Assembly: GCA_011109175.1 (NCBI GenBank)
Contig: RDEW01000012.1
Location: 598,874 to 658,334, forward strand
Source: Dicyema japonicum
Taxonomy: Eukaryota > Dicyemida > Rhombozoa > Dicyemidae
Reading direction: 5' to 3'
DNA length: 59,461 nt
This document shows positions 33,850 through 46,259 of this stretch, piece by piece (position 1 is the first letter of the stretch; each line of letters opens with the position of its first letter). The notes beneath the pieces were generated by a model. That model saw only the letters and a list, made by a program, of their open reading frames with translations. It made no database searches and was not told the DNA's origin. Position numbers and translations under genes: made by a program.

Positions 33850-34780
33850 AATTGGTAGTAAATATATCATTGAATACACGTGATTTATTGACTCGTTCGT
33901 CTTGGAAACTAATTACTCGCTTGATGAAATGAAAAGCCAAGTCTTCACATAAGAAGATGGTGGCAATTAGTTGAAACATGATTTAAGCAGACCATTTATA
34001 TAATCTGAATTATAGTATTCTGCGTGTTACAAATAAGAATGGGATATTATTAAGATTGTTTTAGTTAGCAAGTGGTATCCTGAGAAGGAATAGCAACGCA
34101 GTCAGGGCAGCCTCTATATAGCCGTTGCTCTACTTTCTTTCTTCAAGTGGTCAATTTGTCGGAAGGTTGAGGTGTCTCCGTATCTCTATTGCACGAAATG
34201 TCCATTTCACTTAATGATAGATTAAGTGAATCCGTGACGGATTCAGGAGACATCGTAAAACAGAAATTATGAACGAAAGACTTGACGATGTGCGAAGAAT
34301 TCTAGTTCGAATCTTGTCGGACACAAAATTAAGATCTTGAAAGATCATTTGTGAAAACCTGTTGTATATAATGATATTTAATATGATTCTGCGTATATTA
34401 CTAATAAATATCATAATTTCTGATTTACAGCCAGTAATTTTAAGAAAAGTGAATTTCATTCTCGATAAAAATAAAATTTTTACTATGAACCGAATAAATC
34501 CGAATAGAGAAAAGTCTTGTGGAATTAATGAAAGCGATGAAAATCAATTCTAAAATGTCGATAAAAACTATTATTTATATTGAATCTTAGGACATATTGA
34601 AGAAGGAGAAAGTAATCAACTAATTAGGCGATTTTGGTTCTCATAGTCACCCATACATTTCTTCAGCGCTCATTGAAAGAACCCGATTTTTTCCGAAAAT
34701 AATATTATAGATACGTGATTTCAGTTTAATTAAATATATTAAATAATTAATTAAATATAATTGATAAATTAAAAATAAAA
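33850..34780. other. Gene-free AT-rich stretch
   Basis: Between the divergent CNG and FIP200 genes. It should hold both promoters. No coding sequence or repeat recognised. Confidence 0.5.
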
Positions 34781-34787
34781 ATATTAG

Positions 34788-37148
34788 ATGTATCTATTTG
34801 TTGTCCCTATTGGAGAAACGAAGTTTATAAACGTTTCCGAAACCAACTTTAATATTGGCAAATTAAAAACTTTAATTCAAAATAATTTGAGTATTCCAGT
34901 CAGAGATCAAGTACTCATTTACAGTGATGGTCGACTATGCCAAGATCACATATTCATTTCTGAAGTAGGATGCAATCACGTTGAATTTAATTTAAAATGA
35001 CAGAAATCCGTTCCACTTTTTCTTTTTCTGCAAATGACAAGTTGTCCTCTTCTCAGACTGCGAGACGGAAAATTATGGAAACATGTTTTGAGCCTATCAT
35101 ATGTGATGACATAATCACATACAACGATGTTGAAAATTATTTAATTGTTATTTCTATTATGTAATGCTAAAGACTATGAATGGAAGAACTTCTAAATTAG
35201 TAGAACTATTGGATAATCTATCTAATGATTCTGCACAACTTTATATGGCAAATAACGCATTGAATGCCAGTTGTAAACATTCGAAAGCGTATATACGGCT
35301 TTTTTTAATTTCAGCCATTTTAATGAGAACATTTCATTTGTTAAGGAGTTTATGGGATCTTTTATGAATCAATATAATTTGTTAACAGACCTAAAAATAA
35401 GTTTAACTTAAAATTTAGTTTAGTTTTCATGCTATTTTGGACAATTTGAAGAAAATACCAATTTTTAGTGAACTTGTCAGTACTGGTCTAACAAGAAATG
35501 TTAAATCGGATACTCTAGCAAGTTATTTAAAGTCTAATTCACTTTACGATTGGATTATCGCAACACAATTTGTATTGATTTTAGTTTACCTAGAATAATG
35601 ATGAACAAATTTATGAATATATAAAAAAGTTAATTGCACGTGTCGAACAGGTAACAATTATTCAAATTAACAGAAAAAATGGGAAATTTCTGGTTACGAA
35701 AACATTGAAATAATCGACTTTGATTACTCGAACCAAAAAAAGATACAAGAAACAAATTCACATATTAGAGCGCTCATAGAAAAGACAGAATATGAATTGA
35801 AGCTACTAGTCGAAAACATATATGTAAGTTATTATGATAAATCAAGGAATCGTTGAACACTATGAACGAAATAAGAAGTCACACGAGAGAAAATTGGATT
35901 TTATTATCAAAACTTAGAGACAGGGAAACAAGAATTTGTCAAAATTGAATCCAATTTGAATGGAATTTTGAACTTATATTCGACACTTTGTTCTTCAATC
36001 AAAAATAATTGCCAGTTTCCTTATTTTTATCTATTAAAGGAATCATTTTATAACTCTAAAACAAATATCTGAAATCCGATGTAAATTTCATATGTCAGTG
36101 ACTGAGTTATTTCCTGCTTATAAGGAGATTCAAATATTCAATCAGATAATATCTTCTCAGGAAATTACTCACTTGGAATTATGGAGATTCTCAGACGGAC
36201 TGTAGCCATAAGAAATTCGAAAGCGTAATTAATTAATATTATTTATTAGTGGAGTCGTGAAGTTCTGCAAGCAATCGAAAGTTTTAATAAAATTGAAAAA
36301 GAACGTAGAATTGAATGTAGTAATTACTTGAGTATTATTTGTATAATTTCATTAGACTGGAATTTTATTTATGGCTTTTTTACTTTTCTTGATAAAAGTC
36401 TTGCTTTTAATGCAAATGTTGAATTTTATTCAATTTATTTTTAGATCAAACATGAAAAAGTATATGATTCATTTTTGCCTGCCATTGATACTTCCAATTT
36501 TTTAAATATGAACAAGTTTCGTGTGAAAGCAGGTTTTTATTCTCATACATTGATTAGTGACTTTGAATATATAAATGATGGTTATGCTTATTCAAAGTCT
36601 GATGAATTTCTCCGGTTTTTTTCGCTTCCAGAAAGAATAAATAAGATTTTTATGGAATCTGAAAAAATCAAAGATATTATAAGCGAAGATTATAAAGAGA
36701 CCGAAACTAATGATGAAAAGACGGAAATTGAAAGTTCTGAACAAACAAGTGACCTCGCTGCTGCGGAATCAACTAACATTTCCATGTCTAAGTTATCAAT
36801 TGGCCGGTTTTATCTTTTTCTATATCCTAGAATTTGTGTTAATGACCACGTGCTAATATAATAATAGATTTAAATGTTGTGTCTTTTCAGTTTCGAAAAC
36901 CGTTTATGTGCTGGATAATGCTTCTATTAAATTAATAAATCATTACATTCAAGAAAATTGTAAACTGGTTAACGAAAGAAATGCGATTATAGGGTTGGTT
37001 AATAAGAAAAATCGTTTCATTTCTAAGGTTTTTAAAAATTAATTTATTTAAATAGAAATCTAGCAAATATTATGGATATGAGAAAGGAGACAAAGTTGTG
37101 ATACTATCAATTGAACCAAAATATGTCGATCTTGACTATGTACTATGA
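34788..37148 (+). CDS. RB1CC1: FIP200-like autophagy scaffold (RB1CC1/ATG11 group), compact
   Basis: Predicted scaffold of the ULK1 autophagy-initiation complex. The N-terminus is a ubiquitin-like fold (LYVF-type MYLFVVPIGETKF, DQVLIYSDGRLCQD). Introns that keep one frame: 34980-35041 (62 nt), 35147-35172, 35289-35314, 35381-35423, 35572-35593, 35651-35673, 35824-35846, 35878-35917, 36015-36039, 36332-36355, 36418-36444; the join near 36200-36290 is unsettled. Conserved stretches: LKKIPIFSEL (MAKIPLLECL in vertebrates), LYDWI, a VPxMY-to-W block with the same 24-residue spacing, IEKERRIECSNYL, and an acidic region. The end EKGDKVVIL...LDYVL corresponds to the start of the C-terminal Claw (VGDLVLI..NYVLF) but stops there. 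At about 600 aa it is far shorter than the vertebrate protein of about 1,600 aa: the long coiled coil is mostly missing. Confidence 0.75.
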
Positions 37149-37259
37149 ATTATATTTCTCTATTCATTTTCTTCAATTTGAATAAATTAAATCTTAATTA
37201 ATAAAAGTTTAATGCATATAACTACTAAATGATGTTTATGTCTTTTAGAGGAGTTTACT

Positions 37260-37840
37260 GAAACGCATCCTTAGTAAGTTATCCATGTCTTGTTAAAAAA
37301 TAAGTGACCCGCTGCTCTTCAATCGTTCAACTGCAATTGTATGCAGTTTTATAAATTTTCCAACGAAAGCTGTAGATCCGATCAGAAATTGGTCAGAGAA
37401 TGGGATCAAACAATTTCAGTCTATCTGTTATTTAAAGTATCCAAGTGATAGGGAGGAAGAACAACCCATTTTCCTTCCCTGATGAAATTTGTAAAATCGA
37501 TTGACTGTGAGGAAGAATAAATTGAGGACAATTAATTCCAGTTTCGGCAACATGTATAAAACTAGCAACCGTCAAAAAACGCGTCGCTAATACAGGACGC
37601 TCAAAGAGATCCATTACTTTCACGTCGAGCCCTGGTGGTTAAGGGCAAGCAAAGAGATCCCGAAGTACTCTCCCTGCCAGAGACAGATGATTTCCACAGC
37701 GTAAACGAGAATGTTCCACCTTAACGGTCTTCTGAAGAAGTAGTTCTGAAGCCCTAACCTCAATAGGTCTCTGCTCCAGTATCTTGTTCTCTTTGAAGGA
37801 GAATATGATTTATCGAACGCACCCTTATACAAAATACATT
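37260..37840. other. Unidentified open stretches
   Basis: Two touching minus-strand frames (37832-37620 and 37623-37432) have higher GC than their surroundings and look like old transposon coding sequence. I recognise no motif. There is no evidence of a gene. Confidence 0.35.
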
Positions 37841-37913
37841 TTTAAATTTGATTTAAATTTGGGAAAATAAACTTTTAACATGATTTAAAAATTAAATTAT
37901 TAATCATATTGTA

Positions 37914-40900
37914 TTATTTAGGTTGATTATATACTGCGAATCCAACCAAATGAATGCGTATTTTTTCTACCACATTTGTTTTAAGCAAAACCATTACATG
38001 AGATTTTACAGTTTGTTTAAAATCCTGATAATAACAAATAACTCAACAAACATTTCCTTGAATAGTTTCTTGAGGAGTCCACTTTATTGTGATAGTATTG
38101 CATGAGTTTGCTTCTACTAATCCCTGAATTTAATTAAATTTAAATTTCATTACTTTGATTGTGTCTACTTGAAATCCCAAAGAAATAGCTTGTTGCATTT
38201 CATCAATCACAAATTCTGAATTCTTATTTTAAAATTAAATAATTTTATTTACTTTTTGCTGACTTACTGCCATCGATCGAATGCAATGTATAAATAAATT
38301 TTTTTCTGCCGATTCAAAACACTGCCCGTTATGATAAGCATAGAAATATAAAGTGAATGATTTTTCTTCTATTAAAGACATCCAATATTAAAGATACCTT
38401 CTAATTCAGATATTTTATGCATTTCACTCATTTCAGAGATTTTGTCATCTTCAGTGATATACAACAAATGTTCCTTTGCTTTACCAATCACTCTAAAATC
38501 AACGTAGTTTGTCTAAAATTAATTTCATATTTTTACATCTTCGAACTGAATTCTAAAATAGTCTGAGAATGCTTCACTACTACGATCAGCTGCGAAAGTT
38601 AGTTTTAATACAGCTTGAGATTCTTTTTGTTACAAAAATAATCATACTATGTTCAATCTGTCCAGCTGATGGTAAAATATCAAAAACTGTATTCCCATTG
38701 TTATTTTGAGTCCCTTAAATTTAAAACAGTTAATAACCAATATATTTCTTCAGTCTATCATAATCTGGAAATTCTGAAATATTCGATTTGCTAAGTTGTA
38801 ATATTTTATACGACACATTAATTCCATTTGAGTTGTTTTTTAGCTAAAATAAATTCAAAATTTCAACAGTAATGGTTTTTTCAACCCAATCATTGACGAG
38901 TATATCGCCCATAGAGAATAACCCATCTTTTATAGAGCAGTCAATATTTGCAGGTACTCCTTCTCCTGAAACTGAAATTATACAACGGGATATTTTGTAA
39001 TCAAATTTAATTATGTCATAGTACTAAAAATTTCATCAGAATTATACTCCATTTCCTTCTTTAGGATTGAATCTAACTTTAACAGTGCATTCTTTTCCGG
39101 GAAGTACTGGGCGTAAAATATCTCGTATTGAGAAAACCTCATGTTCGTCAAGAGAACTTGTAGTTAACTTTTTAAAAAAATATTAAAAAAGTATACCTCT
39201 AATGTTTGTGAAGATGTATTAAGAAATACGAGTTTCTTATAAACTGCACTGTTAATACAAACTCTTCCAAAATCAATATGTCGATTCCCACCTGTAGAAA
39301 TCAGCAATAATTCAGGTTTTATTATTGGACATGATAGTTCCAAATACAATATATTTTTTTCACTAATAAATATTATTTGAACTAAAATAACTTGTATGTG
39401 ATGCTATTATTTTGATTTATTTCATCAGAAATAAAACAGGGTATCTTATATGTTTCAATCGTGCTGTCATAGTTAAGTAATTCTTTATAAATTCCTTGAC
39501 TAAAATGAACAAATAATTTCAAACCACGCAATTTGATTTTGCGAAATTGAAGAATTTTCTTTATCATTAACTTCATCAATATCGTCTATCTTATTCGACT
39601 AGGCATAAGATTTTCTTAATAAAACGTTTTTAATAGAATTTAAATTCGAGCTTTTACTATCGGAATTAATTAGTTCAGATTTTTTTGGAACTGGTCTTAA
39701 TTCTATGCTAACAGGACGTTTCTAAAAATAATAATTAAACACATGCCTCCCCAATTTTCACAAGCCCTACTAAAGGTGATATCGTAAATGGGAGTTCTTT
39801 ATCTTCTGGAAGCATAAATTGGAATTTTCTGTCACCAATATTTGCGGGTTTTTCTTAGTTATTAAAATAAAATAACCATTTCCTATTTTTGGAAGACTAT
39901 GAAAAAATTCGTTTTTATCAACATAATCATTAATTATACTGATAACAACGAGAGACATATCAAAAAGAGCAGTAGGTTTAAACTGAACAAGATTGTGGGA
40001 TAATTTCAGTGGAGATAGAACTCCAATAGCTTTAGTGGTTATTTTAAAAGACCTAGGAAATTATCTGATAATATATATTTTACCTTCCATTTCCATTTTT
40101 AAATATTATTGAATCGTTATAAATAGTTGCTCTTGGAGGGGAAAAAATAAAATATAAGTCGAGTGATTGTCCAGGAAGAATCATTCCATATCCATCATTA
40201 GGTTGCACTTCAATATACTAAAATAAAAAAACAAAAAAACATCAGGCTTGTCAATAAATCCATATGATTGAGAAGTAAGTGAACAATTGTGAAGTTTTAT
40301 TTGTTTCATGACGCTTTCTGTCGTCGTGCAATATCCAAAATCAATTTGAGTTTCGTCCAATTTTAATACATCATCTGTTATAATTGCATTTACATAGAAA
40401 ACAACTTCACGTTTCTGATAAGTGGTTAAGAATGAATTGAACCTGATTTTTTACATTCACAACGACTGGCAATTGCATTATTGAGAGAGTAGCATCAAAA
40501 TGTGGAGAAGAAATTTCAAAAATACTTTTCCTTTTAAATTTATAAAAAATTACTTGGAATTAACTTTATTTGTGCTATAAAAGATGACTTTGCTTGAATA
40601 TATCCCATTTCCGGTTTAATACTCAAATATTGATTAAATTCTGTTGGAACTTTAAATTTTATTTTCAAAGCAGTATTTGCTCTACATTTAGTCTCTATAA
40701 AACCTATTATTCAAAATAACTGAGTCTTGATATAAGCAATTGCAAGTACAAATTTCAAACTCAATGTTTGCTTTTTTGATCCATACTGGGATATCCAAAG
40801 CTGTCCCTGATACTTTAAAAATAATCTCAAAAATATTATTAAAATTACATCATTTTTTATTTCTTCCTCGTTTTCAAATTTTATAATAAATTCGTCTTCA

Positions 40901-43310
40901 TATTTCTTCGAAATCGTCGGAGACCAACTGATGCAATATCAATATCCGATAATGGGTTTAAAAAACCAGTTTTATTTTTTAAAATTTCGAATCTCTCATC
41001 AATTTCTGTAATTGAGTTATCGATTTCTTCATTACCATTATTTTCAGTATTATTTATCTCATCGGACTTTTTATTTTGCTCAATATTATTTGTAGTCTGC
41101 ATAAATGTGTAATTAATACTTATTTTTAAATATTTTGAAATTACTAGGAAGAGCCCCAACGTTTTTTAATTTAGAGATTTTATTAATGTCTCCAATAACT
41201 ATATTTCCAAACTCTAATGACGTATCCGATATTAATGGCTAAAATACTACAAATCTAATATTACCCAAAATCTTTTGATTTTACATCTTAATGGAATTTC
41301 AAATGATCCATTAGTACTGCTAAATAATAAGTTGCCTTCTAAATCCTGATTGATCTGTAAAATTTATTTAATAATTAGGAAACTTTGGGAGTAAAAGTAA
41401 TATTGAATTTCCATTCCATTCCTGGAGATATTTTGCCTGGTATAGCAAAACTGAGTATTATAAACACGTAATTACTCAATATGGACAAAATCATCTAATC
41501 TTTTATCTCCAAATAATTTTAAAAAGCGACAAGACGAAATAGTCGTTGAAATATTGACCAATGAAACTATTTTCGTATAATTCTCATCAATATCAAAATT
41601 CTAAGATAAAAATATTTTATTATTAATTTTTATAATTTTACATTAACAAACCTCAAAAATTACTTGTTCAGGTATACTTTTAAATTCAATATTTTTATTA
41701 GAAATTTCGTGATTAAGAGCATTTGTATTATTTTTCCTAGTAACTGATTTAACTTCAATTTTATCGTTATTTTCTGTTCGTTCGCCAATTTTTGATAGTT
41801 TAGTCCAAATACCACAAAATTCAGACATTGCTATACTTTCTAAATATTCATCGACATAAAATAATACTTTGATCATTTTCTTGTTTAATATTGTCTTTCA
41901 AAAAAGTTTTTTCTTTAGATTTATTTTCTAAAACTTTCGGTTCAATGTTTATTTGACTAGAAATAATAAAAAGTCAAACTTTTCAACATTTTTGGAAAAA
42001 TCATTCAAAAATTTAATTTCTTTATTTTCCAATTCCAAATTTTTCTATATTTTAATAGTTTGTGTAACTTTATCAATAATCTGGGAATGAGTTTCAAATG
42101 GATGAATAATCATGTCGGTTTTATTAACATTATCTAATTTTCATTAATTATTTTAGAAATTATTTTCATTTTTCTATTGTTTTTTATGTTTAACAATTTT
42201 CTAAAATTAAAAGAAATTTTGACTTTTCTTTAAGTTTCAGACATTTTAATTTTTGACTTTTTTCAAGCTCAAATTTTGGATTTTTTCCTTCAAAATCATT
42301 TCCTTTATAAATTGTCCTTCTTCTTCAGCTTTTTTTCTTTTCGGTGATTTTTGTAACTTTGAGAAAATTTTAGATTTTCCTTTCTTAAACATTAAGAAGC
42401 TACTTTTATTTTTCCTATATTTTGCTGTAATTTTTTGAAATTTTCTAATCTATTAATGAAATCCCTTCTATTTCTCTAAGCTTTTGTGAATTATATTGAT
42501 AAGCTCTAAATTTTGACATTTATTAAACTTTTCGTTGCTTTGTTTGATTAACGGTTTTATACCATCTTCAGGAATTTCTGTGACTTCTTTTGGAATAATT
42601 TGAACTTTATTTCTTTAAATTAATGTTTTCACTTACTTGATTACGTTTTTAATTTTATTTAAATCAGGAATAGCTTTTTTTTCAATAAAGCTAAAATCTC
42701 TAATATGTTCTTCAATATTTTTTTGACAAAATTCATCATCGATTTCAACTTTTTTTAATGTTATACTTTTGATAATATATTAATGATTACTCATTTTGAT
42801 AAATTTCATCCTTGATATTTGACTCGCAGTTAATATACTTTTTCAGTTCTTCACTTATTACCGAATATCTCTTTGAAAGTATTTCTTTACGGTTTCTAAA
42901 ATCTTTCAAATTTAAAAATATTACGAGTCTCCGGATTCTAGAGTTTCCTTTAATTCCAAGAAAGTTTCATCTCTTTGCAATTCTAGCTTATTAATGCTTT
43001 CTTTGCAATCTTCAAGTTTATGACTAAATTCAAATGAAATATAAGTACTTCAAGTCATATTGATGCTGTATTATACGATTTAATAAATTATTTTTTTCTT
43101 TGAGTAAATTTTTGACTTTCAAATCTGTAATCATGAATGTTTTTCGGTTGCTTTAGAAACAACTTATTTTCAAATAAAATTATAACTTTATAAATAATGC
43201 TCTTAAAATATTAATTTTATTTTTAGCAAAAGCTCCAGAAGAGGAGTTAATATTTTCATCAAACCATTTGTTCCCTTGTAAGTATTCTACGCTAATGATG
43301 CCCCTTATAA
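37914..43310 (-). CDS. CFAP74: CFAP74-like ciliary protein (coiled coil plus ASH domains)
   Basis: Predicted component of the axonemal central apparatus. The 5' half (about 43300-41700) is Lys/Glu-rich coiled coil (for example KLEDCKESINKLELQRDE near 43010, ERFRNRKEILSKRYSVISE near 42890). The 3' half is a series of Ig-like ASH domains. The best match is VLKLDETQIDFGYCTTTES with MKQIKLHNCSLTSQSYGF (about 40370-40250), then VQPNDGYGMILPGQSLD (about 40210-40165), as in CFAP74. Later blocks are ILRPVLPGKECTVKVRFNP (near 39110), HIDFGRVCINSAVYKKL (near 39280-39230) and a last domain ending at 37914-37916. At least 25 short introns of 20-60 nt interrupt it. I did not resolve them all, and the first exon and start codon are not found. 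It is divergent from the GRK gene, about 230 bp away. Confidence 0.82.
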
Positions 43311-43538
43311 CTTAAAAAAATCGTGACTAAATAAATTATAGTTGTTGTAATACATGAGAATTAATAAATAAAAGATTAAGTAACCTATTAGATAAATAAT
43401 TATTCTTATTAATTTGAGATCTAAAAATGTTTAAATAAAATGTAATTTTATATTATTTAAATAATCATAAAATAAAATTTATATTTTTAAATTTAGTACT
43501 TTGATAGCTTCTATTTCGAAGGTTGCTTTATTTTTGAG
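43311..43538. promoter_or_regulatory. Shared promoter region of CFAP74 (minus) and the GRK gene (plus)
   Basis: About 230 bp of AT-rich non-coding DNA separate the divergent genes, so their promoters must lie here or overlap the first exons. No TATA box or other specific element can be singled out. Inference from layout only. Confidence 0.3.
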
Positions 43539-45987
43539 ATGGAAAATGAAGAATTCATTATTCTGCCGAATCCAAGGTATATTCGCTAAAAAATATTGAA
43601 TTAGTGTTAAAAACTTAATTTCAAAAAGGTTGGTGACATTTAAGGTTAATGACGTCAATTCTTTAATGCACGATCAAATAGGTTTTCATTGCTTAGTTAC
43701 AAATTAGGTTTAATATTATTCTACAGATTTTGTAAAAACGATCCTGTTTACACAAATATTCTGAAATTTATTAATCACGTTCTTTTATCTTATTTTTAGA
43801 TAATTTCGTATTCACGACTGTCAGCTATTGATAGAACACAAAGTGCAAGCACTATTTTTAAAAATTTCATTGTCAAATATTCACTTGAATTAAATGTATA
43901 TTATTTTATGTTAAGATAGGATTTTATTAGTGAATCAAATTTATTAAGAATTATAAAAACCCTAAATAATATTTGTAATGAAGAGAAATCATCCATTATT
44001 AATATAAATGAAAAATTTTTGTCTATTGAATTTTTTAAAGTTGTAAATTTAATGAATTTTAGGAAATTGAAGATGAAATATATATTTTCCTTGAACAAAA
44101 ATTTCATTCTTTCATGAAATCGTATGAATTAATGAGAATAATTTTAGAAATTATTTCGTGAGATATTGCCAGTGGAAAGATGTAGAATATAGTCTTCAGG
44201 TTAGCGTTATAAAATTTTGCAGCCTGTTTTAGAGGATTTTCATCTTTCTCAAATGATCGGCAAAGGCTCTTACGGCGTTGTTTATTTATGTGAAAGAATT
44301 GAAACAAAGAAAAGGTATACATTACAAATTTTTATATTTATTATCGGAAGTTAAAATTATTTCATTATATGAGAAATTTAAATTTCACTACGATTTCAAA
44401 TATACATATAAAATTACAATTTAGATATGCAATCAAGTGCATGGAAATTAAAAATGAAGAAATTTGAAAAGAGTTTCCGATGAAGCAAATTTGAAATACG
44501 AAATTAGTTTTAAAGTATTTTTATTATTTGATAATAAAGAAATGTAATTTTATTGTTGGATTGAGTTATGCATTTGCGAAAGATAAACATATTTACTTTA
44601 TACTTGATTTGATGGAAGGGGGGACACTTGCCCAACATATTTATGAACGTGGAAAGTTTGAAATCAAATCTATCATTCATTACTCCAGTCAAATTATTTT
44701 AGCCTTATCTTATTTACACTCTATGAATATAATTTCTCGAGATATTAATGTAATTTTATGTCTAAGAAAAGCCTTCAAATATTTTACTTGATGCACGCGG
44801 ACAGGCAAAACTAAATAGTTTACGTTTAGCTGGAAATTATAAAAAACAGAATTTTACTTCTAAAACGTATTTTATAAATTTAAAATAGTGGGAAAGTTGG
44901 ATTCATGGCACCAGAAGTGATTGATAGTCAAGGGAAGCCTTATGGCACAGAAGTGGACATATTTTCTTTAGGATGTCTAATATATAAATTAGCTACGGGG
45001 TATTTTAATATGTAAAATGAAGAAAATCTCCATTTTCAAAAAATTCATCTGATTTGAAGATAATTGAATCTTTAACGTTAAATTGTGAATTTGAACTTTC
45101 AAGTGATATTCCAGAAAATTTAATTCTTTTATTAAAACAATTAATCGTAAAAAACCCCGAACAAAGGTTGAAAATTGACGAGTTAGAATTTTTATAAAAT
45201 TGAAGTATAAAGAACCATATGATTTTCAAAGAACTTGACTGGAATAAAGTTTTGGAGTTAAAATATGACTCGCCATTTATTCCACCATCTTTAGAAGTTA
45301 ACATGCCAACTTGCAAAATATCGCCTTTAATGAATTTTTCAAATTCCGTAAAATATAAAGTTTTTTTATATTAATGATATTCAGTCTAATGAAAATTTTG
45401 AATTTGATGCTAAAAAATTTCCTTCTTTAACAGTTGGGTCTAGTTGGCAAGAAGAAATAATATCGGCTGGATTATTTGAAAAAACAATGAAACTAACTAG
45501 TGAATATGCATTATCAAAAAATTATGTATCCCCTTCGTATTCTCCATATAAATATTCCTGCATCATTGAAGGAGAAATTTTCCTTTTGACGAACCAAATT
45601 TTTTGCACATGGCAAAAAAGAAATTTATATGTTTACTACAATCAACTTGTTTTAACATACCAGAAAGAAGACTATAATAAAATTCCTAAAGACGACGAGG
45701 TTCGCATTCTTTTCTAGGATAGATTATTTTATATGAAAATATATCAACGTGTATCGAACAACTTAGAACGATACTTAGGAATGAATAATTGTTTTATAAT
45801 AAATCTTAAAAATGGAAAACATTTAGTTTTCACTGGATCTGTAATTCTTAAAATATTAGTTTGGTAGAGTTTGGCAACTTCTCAACAGTGGTGTCTAGAA
45901 ATATTTAACTGGTTTAATAAAATTATGAGGACAAAAGAGGCTCTAATCAATAAAACATTAAAAATAACATTATTTTACCAAAAATAA
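43539..45987 (+). CDS. GRK: GRK2/3-type G-protein-coupled-receptor kinase, probable pseudokinase
   Basis: RGS-homology, AGC-kinase and PH domains in GRK2 order. Eighteen exons joined over introns 43577-43628, 43682-43707, 43779-43799, 43896-43919, 44040-44062, 44122-44147, 44200-44222, 44315-44424, 44437-44459, 44515-44539, 44750-44771, 44867-44888, 45000-45022, 45182-45205, 45360-45384, 45700-45717 and 45841-45867 give 644 aa without a break. RH: IGLILFYRFC, CQWKDVEYSLQ. Kinase: IGKGSYGVVYL, YAIK lysine on a 12-nt exon, CNFIVGLSYAF, FILDLMEGG, GFMAPEV, ELDWNKVLEL with PFIPPSLEV. PH: WQKRNLYVYYNQL to a helix with QQWCLEIFNWFNK. Odd: the catalytic loop is SRDINPSNILLD (Lys to Asn) and the DLG site is LNSLRLAG (Asp to Ser, Gly to Arg), so phosphotransfer is doubtful. 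Human GRK2 is 689 aa. Confidence 0.9.
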
Positions 45988-45989
45988 AA

Positions 45990-46255
45990 TTTACCTTTAT
46001 TTGAGTAAATTTTTAGAGAAAGATAGGATTTAGAAGAGTTTGGACCAATTCAGAGAACTGATTAAGAAAAAAAATTTTCAAGGTAAAACTACATAATATC
46101 TGGATATATCTAAAGGGGGCACAAAAACTATTAAAATATTCGAAATCTGCATATTTCTCAGCTTTGTTTATAACTTTATTAGTCTCGGGTTTATTTATTT
46201 TATTGCTTCTTGTAATAAATATTTTTGTGAGTTTTTGTATTTAAAAGGATTTTTA
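45990..46255. other. 3' flank of the GRK gene
   Basis: AT-rich; aaaataaaat at 45981-45990 overlaps the stop and could act as a polyadenylation signal. No other gene seen. Confidence 0.4.
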
Positions 46256-46259
46256 GAGG

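Noticed and set aside
34980-35041. One-base frameshifts at homopolymers in the FIP200 gene (near 34995, 35910 and 36055)
   Set aside because: Each is explained by a canonical GT-AG intron that hides coding-like sequence (34980-35041, 35878-35917, 36015-36039), so no sequencing error or frameshift is needed.
44437-44459. Frameshift after the YAIK lysine in the GRK gene
   Set aside because: A 23-nt GT-AG intron at 44437-44459 restores the frame, and the whole model then sums to exactly 645 codons including stop.
43577-45840. Reading the GRK locus as a pseudogene
   Set aside because: Although catalytic residues are lost, all 17 introns keep phase and RH and PH domains are complete with no stop, which a drifting pseudogene would not maintain.
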